This document shows positions 1 through 6,908 of a stretch of DNA of 20,389 bases, piece after piece. Under the pieces are notes generated by a model. That model did no database searches. It was not told the DNA's origin and saw only the letters and a list, made by a program, of their open reading frames with translations. The DNA is from JBBDXA01 sp040902585 (lineage in GTDB: Bacteria > Planctomycetota > Phycisphaerae > Phycisphaerales > Phycisphaeraceae). Position numbers and translations under genes: made by a program. Every line of letters begins with the position of its first letter. Within the stretch, counting starts at the first letter, position 1. The stretch spans positions 1-20,389 of the forward strand of contig JBBDXA010000168.1 of NCBI GenBank assembly GCA_040902585.1, given 5' to 3'.

Positions 1-12
1 CCCGTGGCACCC
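1..12. repeat. Truncated right end of a palindromic repeat
   Basis: The first 12 bases, CCCGTGGCACCC, match the outer end of the right arm of the complete palindrome at 3513-3620 (CCCATGGCACCC) with one difference. The window boundary cuts it, so only the tip is visible. Family membership is inferred from this short match. Confidence 0.35.
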
Positions 13-115
13 AAACCAGGACGACATCTCGTGCGTGGCATGCATCCGCAATGCTCACTATACTTGCGTCCCTCAACCGAATTCCTCTAAATCAGCCCTT
101 TGGAAGGAGCTGGAC

Positions 116-556
116 ATGGCAGAATCACCGCAGGGCGGCTCGAAGTTCCAGGTCGACTCGGACTGGAAAGCCGAGGCCCGCGCCGAAAAGGCGAAGCTCG
201 AAGAGAAGGTCAAAGCCGCCGAGCCCAAGCCCGGTGCCGCAGCCGCCGGTCCCGCCGCAGGCTCGCGCGCCGGCCGGGAAATTCCCCCCGCATCACTCGA
301 TACCCTCATCAGCAACCTCGCCTCGCAGGCCCTGCTCTTCATGGGCGCGATCCCCGACCCGCGTACCGGCCAGCGCATCACCCACATGGAACTGGCCAAG
401 CACCACCTCGATACGCTCGGCATCATCGCGGACAAAACCAAAGGCAACCTCACCGAAGAAGAATCCAAACTGCTGAGCACCACGCTCTACGAACTGCGAC
501 AAGCCTACATTCAAATCCTCACCGCCACGCGCGAACAGCGCAAGAGTGGAGGATGA
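116..556 (+). CDS. DUF1844 domain-containing protein
   Basis: A 146-residue soluble protein of the DUF1844 family, whose biochemical function is unknown. The N-terminal third (residues about 1-55) is charged, then Ala/Pro-rich and probably disordered. The conserved domain spans about residues 58-137 and shows the family pattern: LDTLISNLASQALLFMG, then an IPDP turn, a helix with AKHHLDTLG, and KTKGNLTEEE followed by a helix ending in ELRQAY. No signal peptide or membrane segment is seen. The ATG at 116 is chosen because AAGGAG lies at 104-109, 6 bases upstream; an in-frame GTG at 35 has no such site. It is the first gene of a same-strand cluster with sdhC, 127 bp downstream, which may be chance or may hint at a link to respiratory metabolism. 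Similar proteins are common in planctomycetes and deltaproteobacteria. Confidence 0.9.
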   Translation: MAESPQGGSKFQVDSDWKAEARAEKAKLEEKVKAAEPKPGAAAAGPAAGSRAGREIPPASLDTLISNLASQALLFMGAIPDPRTGQRITHMELAKHHLDTLGIIADKTKGNLTEEESKLLSTTLYELRQAYIQILTATREQRKSGG

Positions 557-562
557 GGAGGA

Positions 563-678
563 AGTCCTGAGTCCTGGGTCCTGAGTCCTGAGTCGACAAC
601 AAGACAGGATTCAAGACCCAGGACTCAGGATCCAGAACCTCTCCACCACTCAGGACCCAAGACCCAGGACTCAGGACC
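563..678. repeat. Heptamer-built inverted repeat between DUF1844 gene and sdhC
   Basis: The left arm (563-594) is about 4.5 tandem heptamers of the form AGTCCTG, one of them GGTCCTG. The right side holds the reverse-complement units CAGGACT, CAGGACC and CAAGACC in two blocks (about 605-632 and 647-678). A transcript could fold into one long hairpin or several alternatives. The block ends 5 bases before the sdhC start, so an AGGA in the last unit may act as the weak ribosome site of sdhC. Confidence 0.85.
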
Positions 679-683
679 GTCGT

Positions 684-1508
684 ATGTCCGACCACGCCAC
701 CTCCGCTCCCGCTCCCGCCGCCGCGCCCTCCTTGCTGGCGAAGCATCATTTTCTGTTGCGCCGCCTGCATTCGCTGACGGGCATTGCGCCCATCGGCCTG
801 TTCATGATCGTTCACCTGTTCACCAACGCCCAGGTGCTCTGGGGCCAGTCCGCAGGCGGCGAAGGCACGTTCCAACACGAAGTTGATTTCATCCATTCCA
901 CGCCCGCTCTCTTCTATGTCGAGTTCGCGCTGTGGGCCAGCATCGCTTTCCACGCCATCCTCGGCGTCGGTTACATGGTCGGCATCGTGCCCAACGTTCG
1001 GCAATACAACTACGGCGACAACTGGCGCTACACCATGCAGCGCATCACCGCCTGGGTCGCGCTGGTCTTCATCTTTCTTCACATCGCCACGCTGCGCTGG
1101 CGCATCAACGTGCTGGGCATCTGGGATACGCCGTTCTGGCATCGCCTGACGCCGACGGGCGAACCCGGCCACGCCCAGACCGATGTGCCGATGAGCCTGC
1201 CGCTGACCGCGTACGCTCTGCAATACTCCTGGCTCATCGTGATCTTCTACATCGTCGGCGTCTCCATGGCGATCTTCCACTGGTGCAACGGCCTGTGGAC
1301 AGCGGCCATCACCTGGGGCGCAACCATCACCAAAACCGCCCAGAAACGCTGGGGCATGGCGTGCCTCGGACTCGGCGTCGCGCTGATGATCTTCATGGGT
1401 GCCGCCATCATCGGTGCCCTTAAATTCGACCTGAAGAAAGACACCACCGAAGCCCAGCGCACCGCGCTGACACAGATCGCACCAAAATGGGAGGAGGGAA
1501 GGAAGTAA
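684..1508 (+). CDS. sdhC: Succinate dehydrogenase cytochrome b558 membrane anchor
   Basis: A 274-residue integral membrane subunit that anchors the SdhAB dimer and carries electrons through two b hemes to the quinone, probably menaquinone. It belongs to the single-chain, five-helix b558 type known from Bacillus subtilis and Wolinella. All four heme-ligand histidines of that type can be placed: H44 (MIVHLF), H90 (AFHAILG), H133 (FLHIATLR) and H199 (IFHWCNG). Other shared landmarks are RRLHSLTG at residues 26-33 and NGLW at 202-205. A 20-residue Ala/Pro stretch precedes the first conserved block, and a loop at about 146-172 is longer than in B. subtilis. The ATG at 684 has only a weak AGGA upstream, inside the flanking repeat. 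It leads the sdhC-sdhA-sdhB series. Confidence 0.95.
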   Translation: MSDHATSAPAPAAAPSLLAKHHFLLRRLHSLTGIAPIGLFMIVHLFTNAQVLWGQSAGGEGTFQHEVDFIHSTPALFYVEFALWASIAFHAILGVGYMVGIVPNVRQYNYGDNWRYTMQRITAWVALVFIFLHIATLRWRINVLGIWDTPFWHRLTPTGEPGHAQTDVPMSLPLTAYALQYSWLIVIFYIVGVSMAIFHWCNGLWTAAITWGATITKTAQKRWGMACLGLGVALMIFMGAAIIGALKFDLKKDTTEAQRTALTQIAPKWEEGRK

Positions 1509-1582
1509 GGGGAGGTACAGGGAGGTAGAGAATACGGATTACATTCTTTACCTCCCAATACCTCCTTTACCTCCTGTACCTA
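1509..1582. repeat. Inverted repeat between sdhC and sdhA
   Basis: The left arm (1509-1532) contains two GGAGGTA units and the right arm (1545-1582) contains TACCTCC and related units separated by 2-3 bases. The arms pair over GGTACAGG(G)AGGTA. It fills nearly the whole gap between the sdhC stop and the sdhA start, and the purine-rich run already begins in the last sdhC codons. It might modulate the relative expression of sdhC and sdhA. Confidence 0.8.
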
Positions 1583-1589
1583 CTTCGTC

Positions 1590-3491
1590 ATGAGCAAACC
1601 TCGCGTCATTGTCGTCGGCGGCGGCCTGGCCGGCCTTTCCGCTACCATCCGCATCGCCGAGGCCGGCACCCCGGTGGACTTATTTTCCATGGTGCCCGTC
1701 AAGCGGTCGCATTCCGTCTGCGCTCAGGGCGGCATCAACGCCTGCAACGAAGTCGCACGCCAGCAGGGTTACTCCGAGTGGGCCCACTGCGATGAAACGC
1801 TCTACGGCGGCGACTTCCTCCAGCATCAGCCCCCCGTCTATGAAATGTGCCACTGGGCCCCGCGCATCATCGACCTGATGGACCGCATGGGCGTGCCCTT
1901 CAATCGCACCAAAGAAGGCTTCCGCGACCTTCGCCTCTTCGGCGGGTCTCTATTCAAGCGTACTCACTTTGCCGGCGCGAGTACCGGGCAGCAACTCATC
2001 TACGCCCTCGACGAACAAGTCCGTCGTTATGAGGCGGAAGGGAAAGTCAACAAGCACGAGTTCTGGGAATTTCTCTATCCCGTCATTGATGATGCGGGCC
2101 AGTGCAAGGGCATCGTCGCGCAGGACATGCGGACGATGGAGATCAAAGCCTTCCGCGCTGATGCCGTGGTCATGGCCACCGGCGGCAACGGCCTGATCTT
2201 CGGCAAGAGCACCATGTCCGTTATCTGCACCGGCGGCGCGGCTTCGCGCTGCTACCAGGCCGGCGCGCTGCTGGGCAACCCCGAGATGATCCAGGTCCAC
2301 CCCACCGCCATCCCCGGCGAAGACAAGTGTCGCCTCATGAGCGAGTCAGCGCGCGGCGAAGGCGGGCGCGTGTGGGTGCCGCGCAAACAAGGCGACCTGC
2401 GAAAAGCCCTGGAGATTCCCGAAGCGGAACGCTGGTACTTCCTCGAAGAAAAATATCCCAAGTACGGCAACCTCGTCCCGCGCGATATCGCCACGAGAGA
2501 GATATTCTTTGTGTGTCAGGATGGCAAAGGCGTCGGCGGCGGCAGGCAGGTTTATCTCGATGTCTCCCATCTGCCGACCGACACCAAGAAGAAGCTCAAG
2601 GCCATCCTCGAGATCTACGAGAAGTTCACCGGCGATGATCCGACCGAAGTTCCGATGAGGATTTTCCCAGCCGTGCATTACGCGATGGGCGGGCTGTACA
2701 CAACGTATGTGAGTGAAGAGCGGGCCTCGAAACCGGGCGATCCGATGGCGAAAGTCGTCGGCCTGAAGCTGGGCGCGCCGGGCAACATGATGACCAACAT
2801 CCCCGGCCTCTACGCCTTCGGGGAGGTCAACTACAACTACCACGGTGCCAATCGCCTCGGCGCCAATGCCCTGCTCAACTGCATCTTCGATGGTCTCTTC
2901 TGCGGCCTGTCGGTGGTCAACTATGTGAACGACACGGTGAAGACGCCTGCCGATTCGCTGAGCAGCGCGGTGTACGATCGCGTCGTCGCCCAGGAAAAGG
3001 CGAAGATGCAGAAGCTCATCTCCGGCACCGGCGACACGAATCCCTACGACATCCACCTTCGCCTCGGCGATGAGATGACGGACAAATGCACCGTCGTCCG
3101 CACCGGTGAAGGCCTGCGCAAAGGCCTGGAGACAGTCGCAAAACTGCGCGAGGAATTTTCCCGCGTGAAGCTGAGTGATACGGGCATGTGGACGAATCAG
3201 AACCTGAGTTTCACCCGCGCGCTGGGTGACATGCTGATCTATGCCGAGGCGATTCTTCTGGGCGCGGAAGCCCGCAAGGAATCGCGCGGAGCGCACTATC
3301 GGCTGGACTATCAGGAACGCAACGATGATGAATATTTGAAGTCTACGATCGCGAAGTACGACGCGGCGACAGGCACGAGTTCAGTGAGTTTTGAGGCGGT
3401 GCCGCTGCCGATGGTGCAGCCGCGCACGAGGAATTATGGCAAGGTTGAGGCTGAGGCGACGGGCGAGAAGAAGGAAGCGGCGAAGGCGTGA
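1590..3491 (+). CDS. sdhA: Succinate dehydrogenase flavoprotein subunit
   Basis: A 633-residue catalytic subunit that oxidises succinate to fumarate and passes electrons to FAD. The dinucleotide-binding motif VVGGGLAGLSA is at residues 8-18. The histidine expected to carry covalent FAD is H41 in RSHSVCAQGG. Active-site landmarks follow in order: H237 (VHPTAIPG), R298 in PRDIATRE, H363 (VHYAMGG), and H418 with the following arginine in YHGANRLGANALL. The C-terminal helical domain from about 460 is present and ends in a charged Ala/Glu/Lys tail. The length is normal for the Bacillus/epsilonproteobacterial type. The ATG at 1590 is fixed by the conserved MSKPRVIVVGGG start, although no clear ribosome-binding site precedes it; the upstream space is taken by the inverted repeat. 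It lies 81 bp after sdhC. Confidence 0.97.
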   Translation: MSKPRVIVVGGGLAGLSATIRIAEAGTPVDLFSMVPVKRSHSVCAQGGINACNEVARQQGYSEWAHCDETLYGGDFLQHQPPVYEMCHWAPRIIDLMDRMGVPFNRTKEGFRDLRLFGGSLFKRTHFAGASTGQQLIYALDEQVRRYEAEGKVNKHEFWEFLYPVIDDAGQCKGIVAQDMRTMEIKAFRADAVVMATGGNGLIFGKSTMSVICTGGAASRCYQAGALLGNPEMIQVHPTAIPGEDKCRLMSESARGEGGRVWVPRKQGDLRKALEIPEAERWYFLEEKYPKYGNLVPRDIATREIFFVCQDGKGVGGGRQVYLDVSHLPTDTKKKLKAILEIYEKFTGDDPTEVPMRIFPAVHYAMGGLYTTYVSEERASKPGDPMAKVVGLKLGAPGNMMTNIPGLYAFGEVNYNYHGANRLGANALLNCIFDGLFCGLSVVNYVNDTVKTPADSLSSAVYDRVVAQEKAKMQKLISGTGDTNPYDIHLRLGDEMTDKCTVVRTGEGLRKGLETVAKLREEFSRVKLSDTGMWTNQNLSFTRALGDMLIYAEAILLGAEARKESRGAHYRLDYQERNDDEYLKSTIAKYDAATGTSSVSFEAVPLPMVQPRTRNYGKVEAEATGEKKEAAKA

Positions 3492-3512
3492 GTGTCGGAA
3501 TGAGGATTGATT

Positions 3513-3620
3513 GGGTGCCATGGGCAAGCGCAGTCTGCGAAGCTTGCCCGTGCGGATCACCTGAGTCCCTCGACACCTCGCACGGGTAAGCTCGGCAGAC
3601 CTCGCTTACCCATGGCACCC
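3513..3620. repeat. Complete 108-bp palindromic element
   Basis: Two 42-base arms, 3513-3554 and 3579-3620, are reverse complements at about 36 of 42 positions, around a 24-base loop. The outer tips read GGGTGCCATGGG and CCCATGGCACCC. Several mismatches can still form G-U pairs in RNA, which suggests that folding is maintained. It carries no gene and looks like a small non-autonomous palindromic repeat. Partial relatives appear at both window ends. Confidence 0.85.
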
Positions 3621-3660
3621 GGATCAAGGCACCAAGCCAATACCGCACGATCTATAAGAC

Positions 3661-4188
3661 ATGACCACCGTGACGATCCAACCCGCCAGCACCGCTGATG
3701 ACGAACGGCATCTCTGGATGCCGCCGCGGCGACTGCGCGATTACGCCAGAGCACGCGTCCTTGGCGCGGTGCTCTTCTCGCTCATCTTCGTCGGCTGGTT
3801 GATCATTCAGTGGTCCAACCCCGTGATGCGTTACGGCTCGATCGCCCTCATCCTCATCACTGCGTGGGTCACAGCCGCGTCTATTCTTAACGATGTGCGA
3901 AGGGCCCGCGCCAGGCAGGTCGCGCTGATCGCGACAGAGCCGGCGATGCTGGAGATCACGACACCGCAAGGGACTTCGCGCGTAGGATTGGAGACAATCG
4001 TTCGAGCCGTGTGGCGCGAACATTCGATGGAAGAGATGGGCCTGTGGCTCTATGGCAGCGAGGGTGCTGTGCTGAGCCGACTTGATGGCGACACGATCGT
4101 CGATCAGGCGGAGGCGCGGGTGTTCTTAAGATGGCTGCGCGAGCGCGCGGCTGTGAACTTTGAGGTATCGTGGCCGCAGGTTGGGTGA
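3661..4188 (+). CDS. Hypothetical two-helix membrane protein between sdhA and sdhB
   Basis: A 175-residue protein with no family I recognise. Residues 1-32 are polar and basic near the end (PPRRLRDYARARV). Two hydrophobic segments follow at about 33-51 and 57-76, forming a hairpin with a short loop; a basic stretch (RRARAR) then precedes a soluble C-terminal domain of about 95 residues. The topology suggests both ends are cytoplasmic, like small bacterial-PH-type membrane proteins, but this is only a comparison. No ribosome site is obvious before the ATG at 3661. It sits between sdhA and sdhB in the same direction, with a palindromic repeat on each side. It could assist the complex or simply be an insertion. 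No heme or Fe-S ligand pattern is seen. Confidence 0.7.
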   Translation: MTTVTIQPASTADDERHLWMPPRRLRDYARARVLGAVLFSLIFVGWLIIQWSNPVMRYGSIALILITAWVTAASILNDVRRARARQVALIATEPAMLEITTPQGTSRVGLETIVRAVWREHSMEEMGLWLYGSEGAVLSRLDGDTIVDQAEARVFLRWLRERAAVNFEVSWPQVG

Positions 4189-4200
4189 TGTGCTCCGATT

Positions 4201-4353
4201 CCCCTCCCTCTTAGGGAGGGGTTAGGGGAGGGTCGAGCGAACTACAACCAAAAGCCACCGTCGCCGCAACAGACCGCAGACGCACGAAACGCACGAGCGC
4301 AACGGAATACCGCTCGCCTGACCCTCCCCCAGCCCCTCCCTGAGAGGGAGGGG
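4201..4353. repeat. Double-hairpin inverted repeat upstream of sdhB
   Basis: Two perfect 9-bp hairpins, CCCCTCCCT with loop CTT (4201-4221) and the same stem with loop GAG (4333-4353), flank an 111-base core. The adjoining sequences GGGGAGGGTCGAGCG and CGCTCGCCTGACCCTCCCCC also complement each other imperfectly, so the whole unit can form one long stem. It resembles the CT-rich palindromic intergenic repeats common in several bacterial phyla. It ends 25 bases before sdhB. Confidence 0.85.
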
Positions 4354-4378
4354 AGTAGGAAACGAACCCTGAAATAAC

Positions 4379-5170
4379 ATGATTGCAACCGAAACCAAAA
4401 CTCAAACCGTTCGCTTCCGCATCAAGCGGCAGGACACGCCCGATGCCCCGCCCTACTGGCAGGACTTCGATGTGCCCTACCGCGAGAGCAGCAACGTGAT
4501 CAGTTGCCTTCAGTCCATCGCGCTGAAGCCGGTGACGGCTGACGGGCGCAGCGTCGCTCCGATCGTCTGGGATTCCAACTGCCTGGAAGAAGTGTGCGGC
4601 GCTTGCACCATGGTCGTCAACGGCCGGGTGCGGCAGAGCTGCTCGACGCTCATCAACGTGCTCCTGGGCGAAGGCACCGGCAGCGAAGAGAAGCCCATCA
4701 CCCTCGAACCGATGAGCAAGTTCCCCGTCGTGCGCGACCTGTGGGTCAACCGCCAGCGCATGTTCGACAACCTCAAGAAAATCAAAGGCTGGATCCCCAT
4801 CGACGGCACCCACGCCTTGGGCCCCGGCCCCGTCGAGTCTCCTGAGAGCCAGGAGCTCCGGTACGGTCTCTCTCGCTGTATGACCTGCGGCTGCTGCCTC
4901 GAAGCGTGTCCACAGTTCACCGCCGACAACGACTTCGTCGGCGCTCAGGTCATCAGCCAGGTGCTCTACTTCAACATGCACGAGACCGGCAAGAGCCTCA
5001 AGAGCGAACGCCTGGAAGAAGTCATGGGCCCCGGCGGCATCACCGACTGCGGCAACGCCCAGAACTGCATCAAGGTCTGCCCGAAGGAAGTCCCGCTGAC
5101 CGAAGCCCTCGCGCTCATCGGTCGCCAGACAACGGTGCATGCGATCAAACGGTTCTTCATGGGAAAATGA
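4379..5170 (+). CDS. sdhB: Succinate dehydrogenase iron-sulfur subunit
   Basis: A 263-residue subunit that carries electrons from the SdhA flavin to the membrane hemes through three clusters. The plant-type ferredoxin half holds the [2Fe-2S] ligands C68, C73, C76 and C88 in SNCLEEVCGACTMVVNG and the following QSC. The helical half holds CMTCGCCLEACP (residues 167-178) and CGNAQNCIKVCP (224-235), which supply the ligands of the [4Fe-4S] and [3Fe-4S] clusters. The length and the CMTCG/CGNAQNC wording match the Bacillus type. The ATG at 4379 gives the complete N-terminal domain. No strong ribosome site is seen; the upstream 180 bases are mostly the double-hairpin repeat. It is separated from sdhA by one hypothetical gene, which is unusual for this operon. 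Confidence 0.97.
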   Translation: MIATETKTQTVRFRIKRQDTPDAPPYWQDFDVPYRESSNVISCLQSIALKPVTADGRSVAPIVWDSNCLEEVCGACTMVVNGRVRQSCSTLINVLLGEGTGSEEKPITLEPMSKFPVVRDLWVNRQRMFDNLKKIKGWIPIDGTHALGPGPVESPESQELRYGLSRCMTCGCCLEACPQFTADNDFVGAQVISQVLYFNMHETGKSLKSERLEEVMGPGGITDCGNAQNCIKVCPKEVPLTEALALIGRQTTVHAIKRFFMGK

Positions 5171-5176
5171 GCCAGG

Positions 5177-5267
5177 AGCTATCAGCTATCAGCTTTCAGC
5201 TATCAGCATTGAGCCAAACGCTGCCTGTTCTCTGGCTGAAAGCTGATAGCTCATAGCTCATAGCTCC
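5177..5267. repeat. Heptamer-built inverted repeat after sdhB
   Basis: The left arm has four consecutive heptamers (AGCTATC, AGCTATC, AGCTTTC, AGCTATC; 5177-5204). The right arm (5234-5267) has the complementary GAAAGCT, GATAGCT, CATAGCT series. The loop is about 30 bases. It begins 7 bases after the sdhB stop and could protect the 3' end of the sdh transcript or end transcription, although no T-run follows. Confidence 0.85.
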
Positions 5268-5319
5268 TCTGCACTTCCTGCAACCAACGCATCCCTAGTT
5301 CAAATCAAACGTACAACAG

Positions 5320-5439
5320 GTGAAGGCTTCATCCGATAACCGGATGGATGCCCTCCGCCATGTCCGTGTTGTGGCGGCTGGTGCCGATAACTTCGCCCTT
5401 GAAATTACTGGCAATTTCGTTGGGCTACCGATTGATTAG
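5320..5439 (+). other. Possible 39-codon ORF or gene remnant
   Basis: The 5268-5478 interval has no convincing gene. It does contain one open frame from a GTG at 5320 to TAG at 5437, reading VKASSDNRMDALRHVRVV and ending in NFVGLPID. Composition looks protein-like, but there is no ribosome site and the frame is closed by TAG at 5296. It may be a small gene, the tail of a lost gene, or chance. Confidence 0.2.
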
Positions 5440-5478
5440 AAACAACGAACCGTATACTTCAGTGCGGGAGTCAACACC

Positions 5479-6282
5479 ATGAACACCGCTACACACTCTC
5501 CTCGGTTTTCTTCCATCCGTCCGCTCGTTCGATACGTCGATGCGGAGCAGGCGGTGGTTGAAGTGATGGTCAATCTTGCTCCGTCCGTTGGCGCATCGAA
5601 GCGCAGGCATTCGCCGCGTGATGTGCAGGTGTGGGTGGATGTCGATACCGACGAGGGGTTTCACGATGAAGAAGCGATTCATCTGACGCCGCGCGCGGAC
5701 ATGGCTGGGAGCAGCGCGGTGAAGGTGAAGATCGTTGAGCCTTCGCGCTGGTGGCCTGCGGGCATGGGCGAGCAGCCGCTATACAACCTGAAGGTCGCGC
5801 TGGTGGCCGATGATGAACTCACCGATGAATGGACCGGCACGTTCGGGCTGACCAGCGTGCGCCGCTGGAACTGGCACGGCTCGGATCGCGCGCTGATGGT
5901 CAACGGCAAGGCGTGCAACATCGGCGCGGTCGTGCCTGTCGATCTACTGCACGAGCGGCACCTGCTTCCCGTCGCGGGCGATTCGCTGATGGTCGTGCGC
6001 GGGCACTGGGGACCGGATGTGCTTTACGAAGCTGCCGACCGCGCGGGCATTCTGCTCATTCAGTGCATTCCGGTGGACGCGGAAGGTCGGCCGGAGGACG
6101 CGCTCATCGAACAGGTCAATCGTCTTTCGAGACACCCCTCTCTTGCAGGGTGGTATGTCGGGCACCTGGGCAAGTACACGGAGCGCATGGCGTACCTGGT
6201 CGAATGCCTCGATCCGACGCGGTCCGTTTTCCGCAGGCTGCCGACGGAGACCGCAGCGCGGATTGATCCTGCTGTCTCCTGA
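5479..6282 (+). CDS. GH2-like protein lacking the catalytic region
   Basis: A 267-residue protein that resembles the middle of glycoside hydrolase family 2 (beta-galactosidase/mannosidase type) enzymes. Residues about 15-128 look like the Ig-like sandwich and end in the characteristic WWPAGMGEQPLYNLKVAL and TFGLTSVR. Residues 138-153 (LMVNGKACNIGAVVP) correspond to the start of the barrel. VLYEAADRAGILLIQ (182-196) and NRLSRHPSLAGWYVGH (214-229) match the GH2 strands around the acid/base site. Where active enzymes have the Asn-Glu pair after the RHPS-W block, this protein has His-Leu. The rest of the barrel, with the nucleophile, is absent. No signal peptide is seen. GGGAG at 5466-5470 supports the ATG at 5479, and TATACT at 5453-5458 could be its -10 element. 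It is most likely a non-catalytic carbohydrate-binding derivative or a decaying gene. Confidence 0.6.
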   Translation: MNTATHSPRFSSIRPLVRYVDAEQAVVEVMVNLAPSVGASKRRHSPRDVQVWVDVDTDEGFHDEEAIHLTPRADMAGSSAVKVKIVEPSRWWPAGMGEQPLYNLKVALVADDELTDEWTGTFGLTSVRRWNWHGSDRALMVNGKACNIGAVVPVDLLHERHLLPVAGDSLMVVRGHWGPDVLYEAADRAGILLIQCIPVDAEGRPEDALIEQVNRLSRHPSLAGWYVGHLGKYTERMAYLVECLDPTRSVFRRLPTETAARIDPAVS

Positions 6283-6581
6283 ATCTCGTTCGACCTTCCG
6301 CGCTTACCTCGAGCGAGCCCACCGGCAATGATTCGCCTTCCAAGGTGTAATCCGGGTTTCCCCTTACTTTTCCACACGTTCTTAACCGCCCCCAAGGTAA
6401 CCGCCCCGCAGGCCGGCGGCACATGCAAGGTAAACACCCTGCATGCGTGCAAGTTCATGTTTTACATATCTTTAGCATGGAGAAGATGATTGGACTTTAC
6501 GCGCTCTCGCAACAATTCGAAGAGGTATCACAGAATGTTCACTTTCTTCAGATAAATTTCACAAACAGCGTAACAATCGTG
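6283..6581. other. Gene-free stretch
   Basis: No gene is supported here. The last 160 bases are clearly more AT-rich than the neighbourhood. An open frame from ATG 6477 (49 codons, hydrophobic near the end) lacks a ribosome site and the C/G-ending codon bias seen in most neighbouring genes. Confidence 0.4.
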
Positions 6582-6609
6582 TTGACATGCGTCCTTCTGG
6601 GATTAAACT
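6582..6609 (+). promoter_or_regulatory. Candidate sigma-70-type promoter for a small RNA
   Basis: A perfect -35 hexamer TTGACA (6582-6587) is followed after 16 bases by TAAACT (6604-6609, 4 of 6 matches to TATAAT). Another TATTAT at 6609-6614 is nearer consensus but is spaced 21 bases away. No gene starts downstream before the terminator at 6669. Confidence 0.45.
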
Positions 6610-6615
6610 ATTATA

Positions 6616-6708
6616 CAGATCGATGAGGATTTCAGTTCTCTCGACCTTTAACTTCGAGCCCCCGGAAGCCCGCGTTGTACAAGTTCTTGTGCAGCGCGGG
6701 TTTTTAAT
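6616..6708 (+). ncRNA. Candidate small RNA, about 90 nt
   Basis: This is the interval from the predicted start of the promoter at 6582-6609 to the T-run of the terminator at 6669-6710. It has no credible reading frame and lies in a gene-free, AT-richer gap. I do not recognise a known RNA family; the GGAA after the CCCCC run is not in a 4.5S-like context. The call rests only on the promoter-terminator pairing. Confidence 0.35.
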
Positions 6709-6710
6709 TT
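6669..6710 (+). terminator. Strong intrinsic terminator
   Basis: CCCGCGTTGTACAAG (6669-6683) and CTTGTGCAGCGCGGG (6686-6700) form a 15-bp stem with two G-U pairs, and TTTTTAATTT follows at 6701-6710. It is the clearest rho-independent terminator in the window. It lies 387 bp past the nearest upstream gene stop, so it probably serves a separate transcript. Confidence 0.85.
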
Positions 6711-6786
6711 GGCGCATTCCCTACTCTGCCTGGGGGAGAAAGATGCGATCGATTCAAGTCATCGCTTCGGCATCAGAAAGAATCTC

Positions 6787-6871
6787 AACCACGGACAGCA
6801 CGGACAGCACGGACAGCACGAATGGGTAATCTCATCCGTGTCATCGTTGTTATCCGTGGGTTATCCGTGGT
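6787..6871. repeat. Nonamer-built inverted repeat
   Basis: Three exact tandem copies of CACGGACAG (6790-6816) are followed by a degenerate copy. Facing them at 6834-6871 are ATCCGTG-containing units (ATCCGTGTC, ATCCGTGGG, ATCCGTGGT) that complement the CACGGA core. The architecture matches the heptamer-built repeats near the sdh genes. It lies between the small-RNA terminator and the 3' end of the DUF1080 gene. Confidence 0.8.
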
Positions 6872-6908
6872 CAGTCACCATTGTCGGTTCGTCTGATGTG
6901 ACCTTCGC

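Noticed and set aside
59..64. TATACT as a -10 box for the DUF1844 gene
   Set aside because: No acceptable -35 element is found at 15-19 bases upstream; left unannotated.
563..594. Short tandem units as a possible CRISPR array
   Set aside because: Units are 7 bases, contiguous, without spacers, and paired with inverted copies; no cas genes are present.
6423..6626. Open frame with a hydrophobic C-terminal part
   Set aside because: No ribosome site, no codon bias, and it runs across a strong -35/-10 pair; the 49-codon part from ATG 6477 may be chance in AT-rich DNA.
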